Positions 1 to 12,136 of a DNA stretch of 64,000 nucleotides are shown one piece after another. The stretch is from contig JAWWNJ010000007.1 of assembly GCA_037176885.1 (NCBI GenBank), positions 434,001 to 498,000 on the forward strand, read 5' to 3'. Position 1 is the stretch's first letter. Every line of letters starts with the position of its first letter. The translations under genes and the position numbers were made by a program. This stretch comes from Favolaschia claudopus (Eukaryota > Basidiomycota > Agaricomycetes > Agaricales > Mycenaceae). The notes beneath the pieces were generated by a model. That model ran no database searches. It was not told the DNA's origin and saw only the letters and a list, made by a program, of their open reading frames with translations.

Positions 1-300
1 TTCACTCCTGCGCCGCTCGCCCCGAATTCGGTCACGAACGAACTACTCAAGCTTCTTTCCCACCGCCGCCTCGTCCCGACCCCGCCCCTCGCATCCCGCC
101 GCTCAAACTCGCGCCGTACAAGTCCCTTCAGGGCCCAAACGCGCTGCAAGAACGCGCTCGTCTCTCCCACGCCCACTCTACCCCGCTCTCCCGACCCCTT
201 CGACCACGCCAACCCGCGGTACGCGCAAACGTACCGCTCAATTCACAAGACCTCCCGTCGGCTCGTTACGCGCAAGCGCCCGGGCGCCTAAATCACAAAA
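1..300 (+). other. Partial, diverged copy of the C-rich plus-strand segment
   Basis: This stretch matches the end of the segment at 59558-60650 and, less closely, 10606-12136. Shared landmarks are the phrase around CTGCAAGAACGCGC and the closing GTTACGCGCAAGCGCCC block. It is pyrimidine-rich on the plus strand. The window edge cuts its 5' part. No protein is recognised. It marks the left flank as an older, diverged member of the tandem repeat. Confidence 0.55.
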
Positions 301-2540
301 TCCTCGAATTAGCTTCTGCGCGCGCGGTAGAACTTGGGATAACGTATGTACGTACCGTCTCAGTAGTAACCTTTGAATCGAAAAATTTGTTCAAGTTAAC
401 ATGCTTTTCTGTGCGAATCGAGTCAACGGATCGAGTGAGTTCAAGGGAATGAAGATTTCTTGCATTGTAAAATCAAATACGCCAATGGTGCTCTGCAACG
501 AATCGGAACGAGACGGGGACAAAATCACTCACAGGATGATTTGAAGTCCGGTTACGATAAGCGACTAAGGACACTGTCGAGTGCATTGAACTCAAAATCG
601 ATGAAAGAGAAATCAAACGAAGACTCACGGCAGCTTGCACACAGAGTCGGGCGGGAAACTGACGATTCATAGGGAATAATCAAGATCAAGTCAGTAAGAA
701 TTTAGAAACTATGGAATTGAATCGATTGCGTACCGGCCGTTATTGCGCTAAACGGTTGCAACGCGGATGTTGGTGGTCGAGTCTCGAAGAAAATGGTACT
801 GTTGAAAGAGAGGTTAGTGACAGATTTGAATTGAGACTTGAATCGAGATACATACATAGATGAACGGACTCGACTGACTTTGAGAAATTCGACCCGATGC
901 TCAGCTCAAGCAACTCGAGGGTGAAGGATCGGTTATACCGATAAAGTGAACCCGAAACAAGAAGTAAGTTAAACACCGACCTTCAATCGAGCTCGATCTC
1001 GATTGATACTTGAACGAGATGAGATGGCGACGGTGTCCGAATTTGAAATTGAATCTGCCTCGACGCGACTAGAACTAAACTTCAAATCAGTAATCGAAAA
1101 GAATGTAAAGACGTTAAGGGCAACTCACCTCAACCTGACTTCACAAACAAGATTGAAGGTTAGGGTAAGTTCAAAGTCGAGTCAAGGATTGGTTATGTAC
1201 CTGTTGTGAGAACTCAATTGGAAATGCGCACGCGCGCGATTCAAATTAACCCGCCATAGTCACGGCCTTCAAAAGATTCAATATTGAAGTCAGTGGGTCA
1301 GAGTTTCGACTATAAGAACGGAATCAACTTACAATACGAGCATAGTCTCGGCATTATAATGAAAGAGATTGGGCGCACTTGGGACTTGAATTCAAACGGG
1401 CATAGTTTCGGCCTGCATAATGGAAATAATGAAGTCAGCGTAACTTCGAGCGGGAAGGGAAATGTGAGAATCATTGCGCACCGACATAGTTTCGGTATAC
1501 AACGGTAGTTTCGGTATACAACGGTATGGAGTAGTTGACGGTTGAGGGCTGGGATAAGGATTTAGTTAGTGAAGTAGTAAATTTGTGAATGAACGGAATT
1601 GCGCACCTTAAATCCCTAACCCAAACTCAAACTCGATATTTCCTTACATCCACGCCTGCAGCCCTTCAAATGAAACGTTGATCAAGAAGATCCTGAACGA
1701 ATGCAGTCAGTAAATTGAGAATACAAGGCTGACCTGTAACTCACTGACGCGCCGAATTGAGCCGAATATGTGACGATACCTTCGATATTGAGGTCAGATA
1801 GGAATTGAAGCGTTACTTGGCAGCATATAGCTTTGAATTCAAATGGTATTGAACGGATAAAGACCTGGGTTCAAATGAGTCAGTTCAGAGTCCAGCGGAA
1901 TTGAAGACAAAGTCGACTGCTACTTGCCTGAGCTGGCTAACCAGTCGAAATGTGCATCTCATTGTAGCACATCGAGCATGAGATAAGCTAATTCAAATTG
2001 AGCGTCAGTATTGCTTTGATGACTGAAACAAAACGAAAAGATAACTCACAAGTCGATGCATTCGGCGCTAACGGTATGTATGCACGGCTTGAAAGAAAAG
2101 TCAGTTCAAAGGTATTGGTAAGTAGAGAACATACCAGTATCACGAGTAAGTTCCAATAGAATCTGGGTATCGACTACCCAAGAATAAGAAACGAAGAGGG
2201 CGACAATAGACTCACAAGTAGATAAGCGGCGTCGAGTAAGATTGAAGTCAATATCTATAAGTCTAATTGAAAACAAAGTCAGTTCCAGGTCGAACGGGTA
2301 AGAGAGCAATTGGAACGCGCAAATAAAGTGTGATAGAGTTGCTTGAAGGAATGAAATGGATAGGCTGAGTTGACAAAGAGGTCAGAGTCAACCTCGCAAG
2401 TCATAAGTAGGCGTTGAGCGAGGGTGAAGGCAGTAGCTTGAAGTGAATAAGATAGCGAAGTCAAAGGACTTCGAAGAGTTGAAGGCAGGAAGAGAATGAA
2501 CCCTAGAGTAGGGTTGAACGAAGTCGCAGGGCGATAGGTC
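301..2540 (-). other. Diverged, shortened copy of the minus-strand micro-exon array
   Basis: The stretch carries the same signals as the array at 12137-16260. On the plus strand, CATAGT(N)TCGG-type motifs occur near 1257, 1341, 1400 and 1489 (reverse complement CCGAAACTATG). Complements of GTGAGT donors and CTGAC branch sites are interleaved with them. It is shorter than the other copies, so segments have been lost. No continuous protein is visible. It is interpreted as an older copy of the repeat unit. Confidence 0.5.
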
Positions 2541-2946
2541 AAGTCAACGACGCACCTGCACTGGTATATATACCCGTCCCCGGCAATTGCCGAACGGCAC
2601 CCAACTCGAAGAATTTGCGCGCAAATCACCCCATTTCATGGCGCCGTGGCCGCGCGTCCACATCGTACGACTTTGCAGCATACGTATCGTGGGTTCCGCA
2701 GCAGTTGCCAAGCGGAAGACGGCGAGGTGGGTTGGTAATGGGACGGGAGTAAATTGCAAGAAGATATTCGTAAGTGCGTTGAAACCGCATAGAAGCAGTT
2801 GCGCACCTGGCTGATCGTTTCAAACAGACATCCCATCAATCCGTATCACCGCCGAGGTCCGTGGAGGGGGATTTGCATGGCGGAGAGCAGAGTTTTCAGG
2901 GAGGTGCAGAAATGGAGGTTTGAGATGTTCTGAGGCTCCTACAGCG
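2541..2946. other. Spacer without recognisable gene
   Basis: About 400 bases between the diverged array and the inverted-repeat element. A TATATATACCC stretch lies near 2566. Short overlapping open frames occur on both strands, but none is convincing and none resembles a known family. Confidence 0.4.
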
Positions 2947-2952
2947 CTCTAG

Positions 2953-3165
2953 TATGGCGGTCCGGATGCACATTTAATAAATGCCGCAATATATGCCGTT
3001 TTTCGACCGATCCGCAATATAAATAGCTCTTCTGCCGGAATTGCCGCAAGATATGTCGGTGATAATCACCGAGTTTAACTTGCGGCATTTCAGTCGAATT
3101 CCCGCAACATAAAGTTGCGGAACCGCAAGTGCCGCAACATAAAGTTGCGCAAAAGTCGAGTGCCG
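2953..3165. repeat. Left terminal inverted repeat of the 2.3-kb element
   Basis: It is the inverse of 5040-5251. It contains repeated CCGCAA/TTGCGG words, including a near-perfect hairpin around CCGCAACATAAAGTTGCGG. Clustered subterminal motifs of this kind are typical transposase binding sites; that role is inferred here. Confidence 0.8.
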
Positions 3166-5039
3166 CAACATATGAATGTTAATTTTTCAACCTTACGCAA
3201 ACTCCAAGGCAAACCCTCGCATTCTTCCCAGGTGCACTCCGGAGCCCCCTTCGCTCGGCTAGTCGACTTCATTTCAACTTGATTCGCTTTAGTTCGCTGA
3301 ATTGGCAGAGAATGGCCTTCGGAGTTCCGAGCTCTCATAAGTATGAATTATGCCTATAGCTCGAGGCAGCCTGAGCCTTCAACAGTTCGGATTCTATCCT
3401 CTTCCCCCGCGATACCTACAGCAGCAGAGCTGCTTATTTCTTCAATCACTGGGCCTGTATCTGGCGCGCGCGCCGACCACGCCGGTAGAGCCAAATGGAT
3501 GAAGCTTGGAGAGAGAAGAGTGGGAGGTGTTTGAATAATATCTATGAGATTAAACAGAGGTTAGTGCCAGTTCCGATCACTAAGCAAGCGAGACAAGCTC
3601 AATTGATTGAATCTACGGTATTATCTACCTGGTAAGACTACAAGACCGGAGTGGGATCATTGGGTCCCGGTATTTGAATAGGTTAGGAGGGTTCCAGAAC
3701 CAAATTGGAACAGCCCATGTCAAATTTTAACCCGGAATTAGGGCTGATACTTGCGCAGATGTTGAGCTTTCAAGGACTGAAGAGGACAAAAGGTCAGGAT
3801 AGAGATAAGCCCAATAGAGACAGAGGGTTACTGGGGGTTTAATTTGAATGGATTCTGCTTGGCAAGGCTTCCAGCGGTTGAATAGGCTCAGATATTCTGA
3901 GACCAATTCTAACCACACCGGCCGATGACAAACCTGACTCGAGTGTATGGCTCATACTTGAAGATATGGTCAGATTCCATGCAGTAAACCTTTCGAAGAC
4001 GATATGACGGACTCAATATCACTCGCACAGAGCTCATTGTAAATGTCCAAGTCACATACCGGTTTGAATCCAGGGCTTTGGAGACGCTGAAGGGAACTTC
4101 ATTCAACCACAAGGCGAGTTTTTGAAGTCGGAAGAGCGGTGAATTCCAGCTGGGTTCGGGCGGTCGGATTTGAAGCTAAGTTGATCCCGTTCTGACGTGA
4201 ATAAAGCCGTTTCGCTATCAGAGGCTAGTTCAGAATCAACCAAATCGACAGGCCAAGTACAGGAGGATTAGGAATACACCTGAATGCAATTGAGGAAGTT
4301 TGGGGCAAAGTTGGAATTGGGACTCTGCTGACTATGGGTCGTATTAGGATTTTCGATGAACGTACAAACCGTGGATTGAGGAAGGCAGAGCTGTAACAGA
4401 TTCAATCAGCATTAAGAAAGCAGACATCCAGAGCACCCGGCGCTGCGAGGACGCGAAGATGAAGACAAAAGGACGGTACTGCAGTGTCCGATAACAGGTG
4501 AGGCAAGCGAGAGAATTGACTTCTGACCCTAGTAATTGAAGTATCACTGGCTGGGGAAGCGCCGGTATTCAAGCTCTCATATCAAAGGAAAATCTGGGAG
4601 GGACTTGAGTCCCAATAGAACGACTTGAATGTCACAAGGCAACTAGTCGTCGCTTCGATGTAGTCGGAATGACTCGGGCTCGTGGAATAACGATGAGAGA
4701 GCTTGAACAGATTGATTGACATTGGCAAACTGGTCTTAGAGCCATAGACGCTGAGATAGACGAAGATATAGCAGGAGGCAGACCACAAGGATGGACAGCT
4801 TTGATCAAGAGAAGTGCCGGCCCGGAATTTCTGGTCGGGGAAGCACGCAAGCAACGGTAGCCAGACCGTTGGAAGTCTAAGAGTACGAGAAGCCAAAGGC
4901 ACGAGAGCAAGTGAGGCGGCGAGGTTGGCGACGATGAAACACAGAGATGATGGTGGTAATGAAGAAGGAGAGGCGTGGGATAACACGAACATCGGCTTGA
5001 AAACTTGCGGGAAGTTGAAATCGGAACTTGAAAAAGTTG

Positions 5040-5251
5040 CGGCAAAATTTTTTGAACTTTGTATCTTGCGGGATTTGCGACTCCGCAACTTTATGTTGCG
5101 AGATTTCGACCGAAATTGCCGCAAGATAAACGAGGTGATTATCACTGACATATCTTGCGGCAATTCCGGCAAAAGCTCTATTTATATTGCGGAACAGTCG
5201 AAAAACGGCATATATTGCGGCATTTATTAAATGTGCATCCGGACCGCCATA
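5040..5251. repeat. Right terminal inverted repeat of the 2.3-kb element
   Basis: It reads as the reverse complement of the left end, sharing TATGGCGGTCCGG, the ATTTAATAAATGCCGC segment and the GCCGCAAGATATGTC segment. Scattered substitutions suggest the insertion is not very recent. Confidence 0.8.
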
Positions 5252-5257
5252 CTCTAG

Positions 5258-6540
5258 GGTTCAGAAAGCTTGCGCACATGAGGTTGAAAATTTTTAAAGT
5301 CGTTAAAATCTCGATATGTCAGCTGGGTGCATGAATATAAGCGAGATAGGCGCAAACACACCGCAAACGCATAAGTCCACCGTTCCCGCTCCAATCTCCC
5401 CCAAAACTTCGTCGCTGTCGCGCAGTAACTAGGAGACTTGATTTCGGTTAGTCTGACGTGATGGAAGCACGTACCTGGCACCCATAATGCGGACTTTTTG
5501 CAAATGCGCATATTCGTAGTTCCCGTCGTTCCCGCGTTGCCAGAGGCCAAATGGGGCCGGATATTGCTTGCCTGAGGTGTCATAAGTAACTTGGCGCAGT
5601 TTTGAGTCGAGAGAGCCAGTGGATGTAGCGCCAGAGAAAACGAACATGGAAGTCGAGAGAAGAGAGCGTGACATTTCCCCGTTTAGGATGCTGGACGAGT
5701 GAAATTCCCTTCCGCAGATATCGGCTTGCGAGTCGCCGAGTCCCGAGAGAAAACCAACACAGATTCCCACGCTCCATCAACCGCAGCAGTTTACGTTTCC
5801 TCTTGTTCCTTGCCAGCACAACGCCGACAAGTCGGGCTCGGATGGCCGCCGACAACGCCACGATTCTGGATATTCCGCCAAAACCAAAACAACGGGTCGC
5901 TCCACTATAATTTCGGTGACTTGGCGGCTTCCACCCACGCAAGAAGTTGATCGCCTGCGAAATTGGAATCTAGTCAACAAGTCCTAAGCGGTGTCGCGTG
6001 GACTCTTGAGTTTCTCTCTACTTATTGGCTGGGAACGCGTCTTTTCTGCCTCGAAATCTGGTTCTAAATCTGTCGGGCTACACCTGTAGGGCGGACTCCG
6101 TCTTGGCGGCGCACCAAACGCGCCAACTTCAAATCTTCTCACTCGCTCAAGTCCGGCACGCTAATCACATCAACGCGTAGGAATTCAAATTCCCGTCACA
6201 ACGTTATTCACCCTGCGCCTCTCCGTTCCTCATCGGCCCTATTTCTTTTTTCCTCCAGCTTGACTTCTCAGACTGACCCATTTCTCCAAGTCTTTGAATC
6301 GTGAGCTGTTCTGTTCTTTCAGGGTTGAGCATGCTAAGAAACTGACGAAATTGAGTTCAGGGCGGCGCCCGACACGCGTGAGTGGCGTCGGAATTATCAA
6401 CTTCGCAAGCTGATTCATTCACAACAGTTTCACTGATTTGTTGCGACGGAGCAACTCAGCCGACGAGGTTTGACAAGATTTACAACTAACACGGCCAAAC
6501 CCACCGTTCTTCCTTTCCACCACCACCTTCCCCCACTTTG
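5258..6540. other. Region without recognisable gene
   Basis: This stretch does not obviously match the equivalent interval of the other unit copies (15360-16990). Several overlapping open frames of 80-120 codons lie at 5254-5980 on both strands, but they show no domain, splice pattern or family resemblance. It may hold the remains of the promoter region for the plus-strand array that follows. Confidence 0.35.
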
Positions 6541-6544
6541 ACTT

Positions 6545-8480
6545 TCGAAAATTCCCTTTGTGAGATTTTTTCCCCGCTCCTTCCACCTCGCCTTCTCAAT
6601 TCACCTCCTCAGCAACCCAAGCAACCTGTCTCATGCCCAAACCCCCACCAATGAAGCGTTAACACTACGTATCATTGTCCCGCGAGCGGGACTTCAAGTA
6701 AGTTCCTTCACTTTTTCACCCATTTTGACGCCTTTTTCCTCCAGGATTTTGCCGCCGGCAGGCTAATACCACCCCCGACGCGTCAAATAGCGTGTCCCGC
6801 AAATGTTGCTCGACGATTGGGTTGCTGGCGCCGTCGCCGCTGCGCCGCGTAGCGGCGCTATTGCGTCTACACGACGTATCGAAGTCCCGTGAGCGGGACT
6901 CCTTCAAGTGAGTTCTCTTTGCCTTCACTTTTTCACTCATTTGACGCATTTTCTTCGGAGGTTTTGGCCGCCGGCAGGCAAAAGCCCGCCCCCGACGTAT
7001 ATAGCAGCGGATACAACATCTGCCTCGCAGGTCCTCTGTCGTTGCCATCGTCCCCGGCGCGCCGCGTAGCGGCGTGCTATGGCTTTGACTATACATGTCT
7101 TCGTCCCGCGAGCGAGGCTTTCGGTATGTCTTTCTCACCTCATTTTTTAAGCAGCGTGTTGCGGACGCCCTCGACCCTCCCCACCGTCGTCACCGCCGCT
7201 GGGCCGCGAAGCGGCGCTATATCTTTCACTGGACGTATCGCCGTCCGGTGAGCGGCTATCCTGGTAAGTCATGCTTCCTTTCCTGTACGTTCTCTTTGTC
7301 TTACAATTCCTCTGCCAAGGTTTTGAGGTACGGCACCGTTTTCTTGACGTCGGTTAAGTTGGAGGTGAGGTAAGCTTTCGGTTTCTTTCAAGTTCCTTCC
7401 TACCCCGCTCCCACGTCAATGACTATACGTATCGACGTCCCGCCAGCGGGACCTTTTCTTTCATAATGTACCTGGGCTTTCGTTTGCCTTCTTTTTTTCG
7501 TTTTGTTTTATTCACGCCATCCAAGTTCAACGTTCAAATTCATAACTGGATGTTTCGTCGTCTGCCGACCACCGTCTCCATTCCCATCAGTACGTTCTCC
7601 CACGTACTTTCCACGTTTTCTGGACTGATTTCCCGCCTTCAGAATCAAAAAATTCTTCGCTGCGCGGCGCTCGTCATCACCACCAAGATCCGCGATCAAA
7701 ATTCAATTTTTGAGCGTCCGGCGAGCGACGCTTTGAGATGGCCATCAGGTACGCTGATACCCTCATTCTTTTAATCCCTTCACTGACTGGAGACCTCCAG
7801 AAAATTTTCTTCCCGCTGCGCGGGGCAACTCATCAAAGCCGAGACCGCCGTTTCGAAATTTGAGAATTCGCTTTCCCGCGAGCAAGGCTCTGAGCTCAGC
7901 GGTGTTCTGGTGCGTAGATCCACGGGGTCAACGCGTTTTTGAGCTGATTCCGAGTGCAAGATTTCTTTTCTTTCCGCTGCGCGGCCAACTTGATTCAAGT
8001 CTGTCAACTTGGTGAACTTTGCAAAGTGCCCATCAACGCCGAAGCAAATTTTCTCCGCTGCGCGGCTCTGTTTGTACGTATACTACTCTCTCATTGGTTC
8101 TCATTTCTGCCTAAACTTGCGAGTACATGCCCTTTTTTCTTCCGCTGCGCGGCGCCGTCAACAACATCTCGATTTCTTACAAGATACTGCTAGACTCCTT
8201 CAAGTTATCTGGCGCTCAAGTTTGGTGAGTTGCCCTTATCTTCATTTTCTGCTTTTGCCATTCTCTGACTCTGACTGCTGGAAGGACTTGGGACTTCAAA
8301 TTCCACGGGTTCCACGCGGACTTGAAATTTACACGGGTGAGTATGACTTCGAATTTTCACTACGTACAGCACACTTCAGGGCCTTTGCCCCGGGTAGTGA
8401 GTATCTAGATCTGTACTTTACCAGATCCCCGTCCCCGATCAGCGTAGATCTGAGACACTGAAACAGGCCGGGAAACGGGC
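6545..8480 (+). other. Plus-strand exon-intron array, diverged copy
   Basis: Repeated modules have strong splice signals. Introns are visible at 6698-6744 (GTAAGT...CCAG) and 6908-6960 (GTGAGT...GGAG). The exons between donors are 163 nt at both 6745-6907 and 6961-7123. Exons carry GC-rich palindromes: CCCGCGAGCGGG, GCGCCGCGTAGCGGCGC and, further on, CCGCTGCGCGG. The third module has lost its 3' splice region. It corresponds to 16991-18930 with many substitutions. Short frames are open through single exons, but no frame crosses them all, so it could be a structured non-coding RNA or a decayed gene. Confidence 0.5.
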
Positions 8481-8531
8481 TTCCTGTGGGTCGAAAAATC
8501 ATTTTTTCTTCTCCGTTGTATGTAAGTAGAA

Positions 8532-8537
8532 AATAAA
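8532..8537 (+). terminator. Candidate polyadenylation signal AATAAA
   Basis: AATAAA follows the last module of the plus-strand array and lies about 140 bp before the stop codon of the convergent minus-strand gene. It is conserved in position in the other copies (18916-18921 and 49864-49869). Confidence 0.45.
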
Positions 8538-8675
8538 TCCTTTTGAGACCCGCTCCGAAAAACTATAAGTTGGGGGCTGGCAAGTCGCTTGCGACCTTGG
8601 TCGCGCGGCGAGCTTAGTCGTGCGGTGAGCGTGGAGGTGGCTGGAAATTGCCTTTTTGGGAGGTCAAAGCGAATT

Positions 8676-10011
8676 TTATTCCAGAAGCAACTCGATATCT
8701 TCCGCCTTGTAGTCGTCTAAATAAACCACATGCCTCCCAAATCCACTGGTATTCCTGAACTTTCCCCTGCACATGCAGAATCGTCAGCGTAGCTCATAAC
8801 AATACAGCCACAAGGAATTTCAGAGCAAAACTCACAATCCACCACCCTTAACAATCGTCAACCCCGGCGGCGCCAACAAATGCGTCAACACCCCATAAGA
8901 CGACTCTCCCAATAACAAGACATCGCTCCGACTCAACACACGTAAATCATCCAACGCCTGTGTCTGCGGCGAATCCAACAACGTATACTCCTCCGCTTCC
9001 AAATTGAGTAAAGCGATGACCGCGCGGTCGGCTTCCTCCATCGCGATTGTGATTTCAAGTAGGTTGGAGGAGAAGGCTCTGAGATCGGCGAGGACGCGCG
9101 CGATGTCTGGGAAGTTCATGGAGCCGTAGAGGTCGTGTGTGGAGATGTCGGTGCCGGGCGGAGGCGCGGTATCGCCCCATCTGATGTGGATGCCGACGGA
9201 AATCGGCCGAGAGGGGTCGGATGAGAAGGAGAGAGACGGAGGGGCGAAAGACGATGAGGATGAGGGTGGTGGGATGAGGCGCGAGCGGACCCACGGCATG
9301 ATACATCCGTTGAGGTCTTGTGTGAGCTGACTCACACCAGATTGAATGAATTTATGGTTAGGAAGAGAAGAACAACCCACCTCATCGACCTCTGTATCCA
9401 TAATACCCGTACAATCCGCCATTCGAGTTCTGACTTCGTCTAGCCTTGCGATCGCCGAGTCTTCCCCGGCACACCAGCCTCTAACGACAACGTCGCGGTT
9501 TTCATGAGGGATGAAGTCTTGCACGCGGCATGCTTTAGTGACGTTGAGAGTTTGAGATTCGGCGTTGGCATTGTAAATCTCGGACTGCGAGTATCGGTGG
9601 TCCCAGACCTCGTTCCAGCCAAAGCGAAGCGACGAATCGAGGACTTGTGATAGCACGATACTTTGCTTGAAGTGTTGCAGTACCGACTGTGTAAGGATAA
9701 AATAGTCCCTTTCAAATTCAAGGGAACCGAAGCAATTCACACACCCCCATTCCCTCTCCACCAAGCGGTCCCACTCGCAGATACATTCGGGGTGTTTGTT
9801 CTTCTGGAACTACGGCTGTCAGCGCCGGCGTACACAGCTGAAGCTGAATCTCCGCGAGCTTTGACTGCACATGCTCAGTCCGCACCGCGAACGAAAGGAA
9901 TCCGACGACGACGAGTGTTGCAAAGACACATAGATAGGCGTAACGCCTCTTGTGTCTCCGCAGCGACGATGTCTTGCTTGCTGCGCTGGTGGGGAGGGCG
10001 TCGTACAACAT
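8676..10011 (-). CDS. Type II membrane, glycosyltransferase-like protein, copy 0
   Basis: I predict three exons: 10011-9745, 9686-8836 and 8766-8676, joined by GT-AG introns of 58 and 69 nt, giving 402 aa. The N-terminus is basic and is followed by one hydrophobic segment (about residues 27-43, AYLCVFATLVVVGFLSF), as in Golgi type II enzymes. The second exon contains VGIHIRWGDT, which resembles the HxRRGD-type motif of GT-B fucosyltransferases, and later LLLGESSYGVLTHLLAPPG. I recall this as a conserved agaricomycete hypothetical family; the fucosyltransferase link is inference from one motif. It ends ...IELLLE, unlike the other copies. The start is the first ATG after a TATATACTCTC stretch. 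Exon 1 is identical to that of copy 1, whereas exons 2-3 differ by several percent. Confidence 0.7.
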
Positions 10012-10605
10012 GTCGCTGGGAATGCGGCTCAAAAGTCATGAGAGTATATATTGAAGCCGGAGGGATGTATTTAGCACTGGCAGGGATCGTGTGGCGGAAA
10101 TAGTCCGGATGGACTGCGTCGAGGATCTGGCCAAAGACAAAGACATGATAGATTGACCTTGACGCCGAAGACATAGGGAGATTGTTCACGGGGCCGCCGC
10201 AGAAAGCAGATTTTGTTGTTTCTTCGCATTCGTCCGCCTTCAATGGGACAAAACTTTCAAGAAGACCGTGACCATGGACCGGTCTAGAGCTATATTGGGT
10301 CTTCGAGGCAGTAAAAGACCGGGGTCCGGTGTGCGCCCGTGTACAACTTCCGAATTTTCAAGGTCAAAGTAGAGGGAAAGCTGTAGAGACTGATTATGTC
10401 CGAATCTGATGGAGGCCGAGGGTCCGAAACTCCGACACCCTCCTTCCGCTCAACTCTCATGTCGTCCGTCTGCAACCCTCCAGAGAATCTAATGTCGTCC
10501 GTCTCTACGATACCACCCAATCATCGGTCTTCAAAATGCTCTTAAATCGCGGATTCCTCAAAAGTCAAGAAAAAGGAAATTTCCGAATCGACGGGTCTTC
10601 TCACG
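10012..10605. promoter_or_regulatory. Divergent promoter region between the membrane-protein gene and the C-rich segment
   Basis: About 600 bp separate the minus-strand start at 10011 from the first plus-strand open frame near 10606. A TATATACT stretch sits about 40 bp upstream of the minus-strand ATG. The 13-mer ATGTCGTCCGTCT occurs twice 33 bp apart (10459 and 10492), a possible regulator site. The same region recurs at 20398-20991 and, with small indels, at 58954-59557. Confidence 0.4.
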
Positions 10606-12136
10606 GTGTTGTTTGTTCATGCTTCTGCCAGCGCACTTCCCGGCCACTCTCCCGCTCGTCGCACCCAACCACCCAGCCGCAGTCGTCTTCGCGTTCGACA
10701 CCGAACTCCGAGCCTCAGCTCACTCAAAGTGCGTCCACTTGTCCGCTCTCTCTTTCGTTTTCTCTGCTCACCCTTCTCAGCTTTCCTTCAAGCGCTTCCA
10801 CCACCAACCCCGCCCGTCGCCGCACATGTCGACCTCCTCACCGACTCCTCTATCCCATGCAGCCGTCGCCGCCGCCGCCGCCGACGAACCGTCACCACCT
10901 CGTTTGGCTCCCGTGACTCACGCATGCTCTACCGTCGACTCAGAGTCTCAGACAGTGCCAACGCTTACCTCGTCACCGTATTCAGCGCCAACCGCAACGC
11001 AGACACGTCCGCTCCGCCTTCCACCCCAATACCTGCCACCCGTCATCAAAATTGCACTCAGCGCGCTTCCTCAACACGTCGTAAGTATCTCTCCTTGAGA
11101 TCTAAGAGAAATCAAAATATATATGCCTACCTTCCGTCTCATAGCCCAGCCACCGCGTGCGTCGTCGGCGCTCGATGCTGCCACGTCAATTGGCGCTCTG
11201 GGATGACGCGCCGCCTCTCGCTACCTTGAAACGCCGGCACGCGCACATAGAGACTCTAAATGGCGAGAAAACCGAAGGTGCGTCGCCGCTACCTTCTCCG
11301 TCTCCGTTTCTTAACTCACTCAAACAATGCCCATGCCGACGCCGGCTCTCTCCACACCCTCTACCCGCCGCTCTCCCACACCCTCGCGCCCGACACCCGC
11401 CCCCGTGCTCGCGCCACATCAAACTCCCCGCCTATCACCTACCTACTTCAAAATCGATACTCCCTCCCCGCGCAGCCACGCCGCCGCGCCGCCGCCCTCG
11501 CGAGCTAATTCCGTAACGAATAACAATAACTTATCAATCCTCTCTTCTCCCGCCGGCCGCCGCTTCGTCCTGACCCCGCCTCCGCATGCCGCCGCTCAAA
11601 CCCACCCCACAAGCCCCTCCACGGCCCTGACACGCTCGAACTCTCCCGCCTTCTCGTCTCCGCCGCCGTACGTCATACTTGACGCGCCCTCCCAGTGCCG
11701 CTCAACTCACAAGACCTCCCCGTCGGCTCGTTACGCGCAAGCGCCCGCGCGCCTAAATCGCAAAACTAAGAATTAGCTGGCGCGTGCGCACGAAAGAAGC
11801 CGTCGCACCCTTCGTACCTCCGTGACGAATAACCTCATCAAGACTTTCTTCTCCCGCCGCCGTTCCGATCCGCCCTCCGCATCCCGCCGCTCAAAACTCC
11901 TTCACGGCCCCGACGCGCTGCAAGAACGCGCGCGTCTCTCCCACGCCCGCTCTACCCCGCTCTCCCGACTCCTTCGACACCGCCCGCGCCAACCCGTGGT
12001 ACACGCAAACACGCCGCTCAACTCGCAAGACCTCTCGTCGACTCGTTACGCGCAAGCGCCCCGGCGCCTAATTCCCAAAATCGTCAAAGTGCGCACGAAC
12101 GGACTCGGCACGCCGTATGTAGCTGTAACTACTTAA
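10606..12136 (+). other. C-rich plus-strand transcribed-looking segment with introns
   Basis: Proline/serine/arginine-rich frames are open in several phases because of composition, not clear coding. Plus-strand splice signals are good: 10739-10780 (GTGCGTCC...TTCTCAG) and 11081-11144 (GTAAGTAT...CATAG). The 3' part holds two diverged internal copies of a block ending GTTACGCGCAAGCGCCC (about 11640-11775 and 11890-12080). An exact copy lies at 20992-22522 and diverged ones at 59558-60650 and 1-300. No domain is recognised. It could encode a disordered protein or a long non-coding RNA. Confidence 0.4.

Larger units (their letters stand above)
2953..5251. mobile_element. DNA transposon with ~200-bp terminal inverted repeats, apparently non-autonomous
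   Basis: The element begins TATGGCGGTCCGGATGCAC and ends with the reverse complement. It is flanked on both sides by the direct repeat CTCTAG (2947-2952 and 5252-5257), a 6-bp target duplication. The inverted repeats run about 200 bp and look roughly 85-90% alike by eye. They are packed with TGCCGCAA/TTGCGGCA motifs in both orientations. The 1.9 kb interior has only scattered open frames, mainly low-complexity minus-strand ones around 4582-5172, and none resembles a transposase. It is therefore probably mobilised in trans. The superfamily is not assigned. Confidence 0.8.

Noticed and set aside
4582..5172. A 196-codon minus-strand frame running into the right TIR of the 2.3-kb element
   Set aside because: It has no transposase motif, it overlaps a 137-codon frame in another phase, and part of it is the inverted repeat itself.
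9875..10243. 122-codon minus-strand frame overlapping the membrane-protein gene start, and its 146-codon plus-strand shadow
   Set aside because: They are off-frame readings of the anchor exon and its promoter, conserved only because the copies are identical.
10606..11776. Several overlapping open frames of 120-207 codons in the C-rich segment
   Set aside because: All phases are open because of base composition. The proteins are Pro/Ser/Arg-rich without domains, and good plus-strand introns interrupt them, so no specific protein was called.
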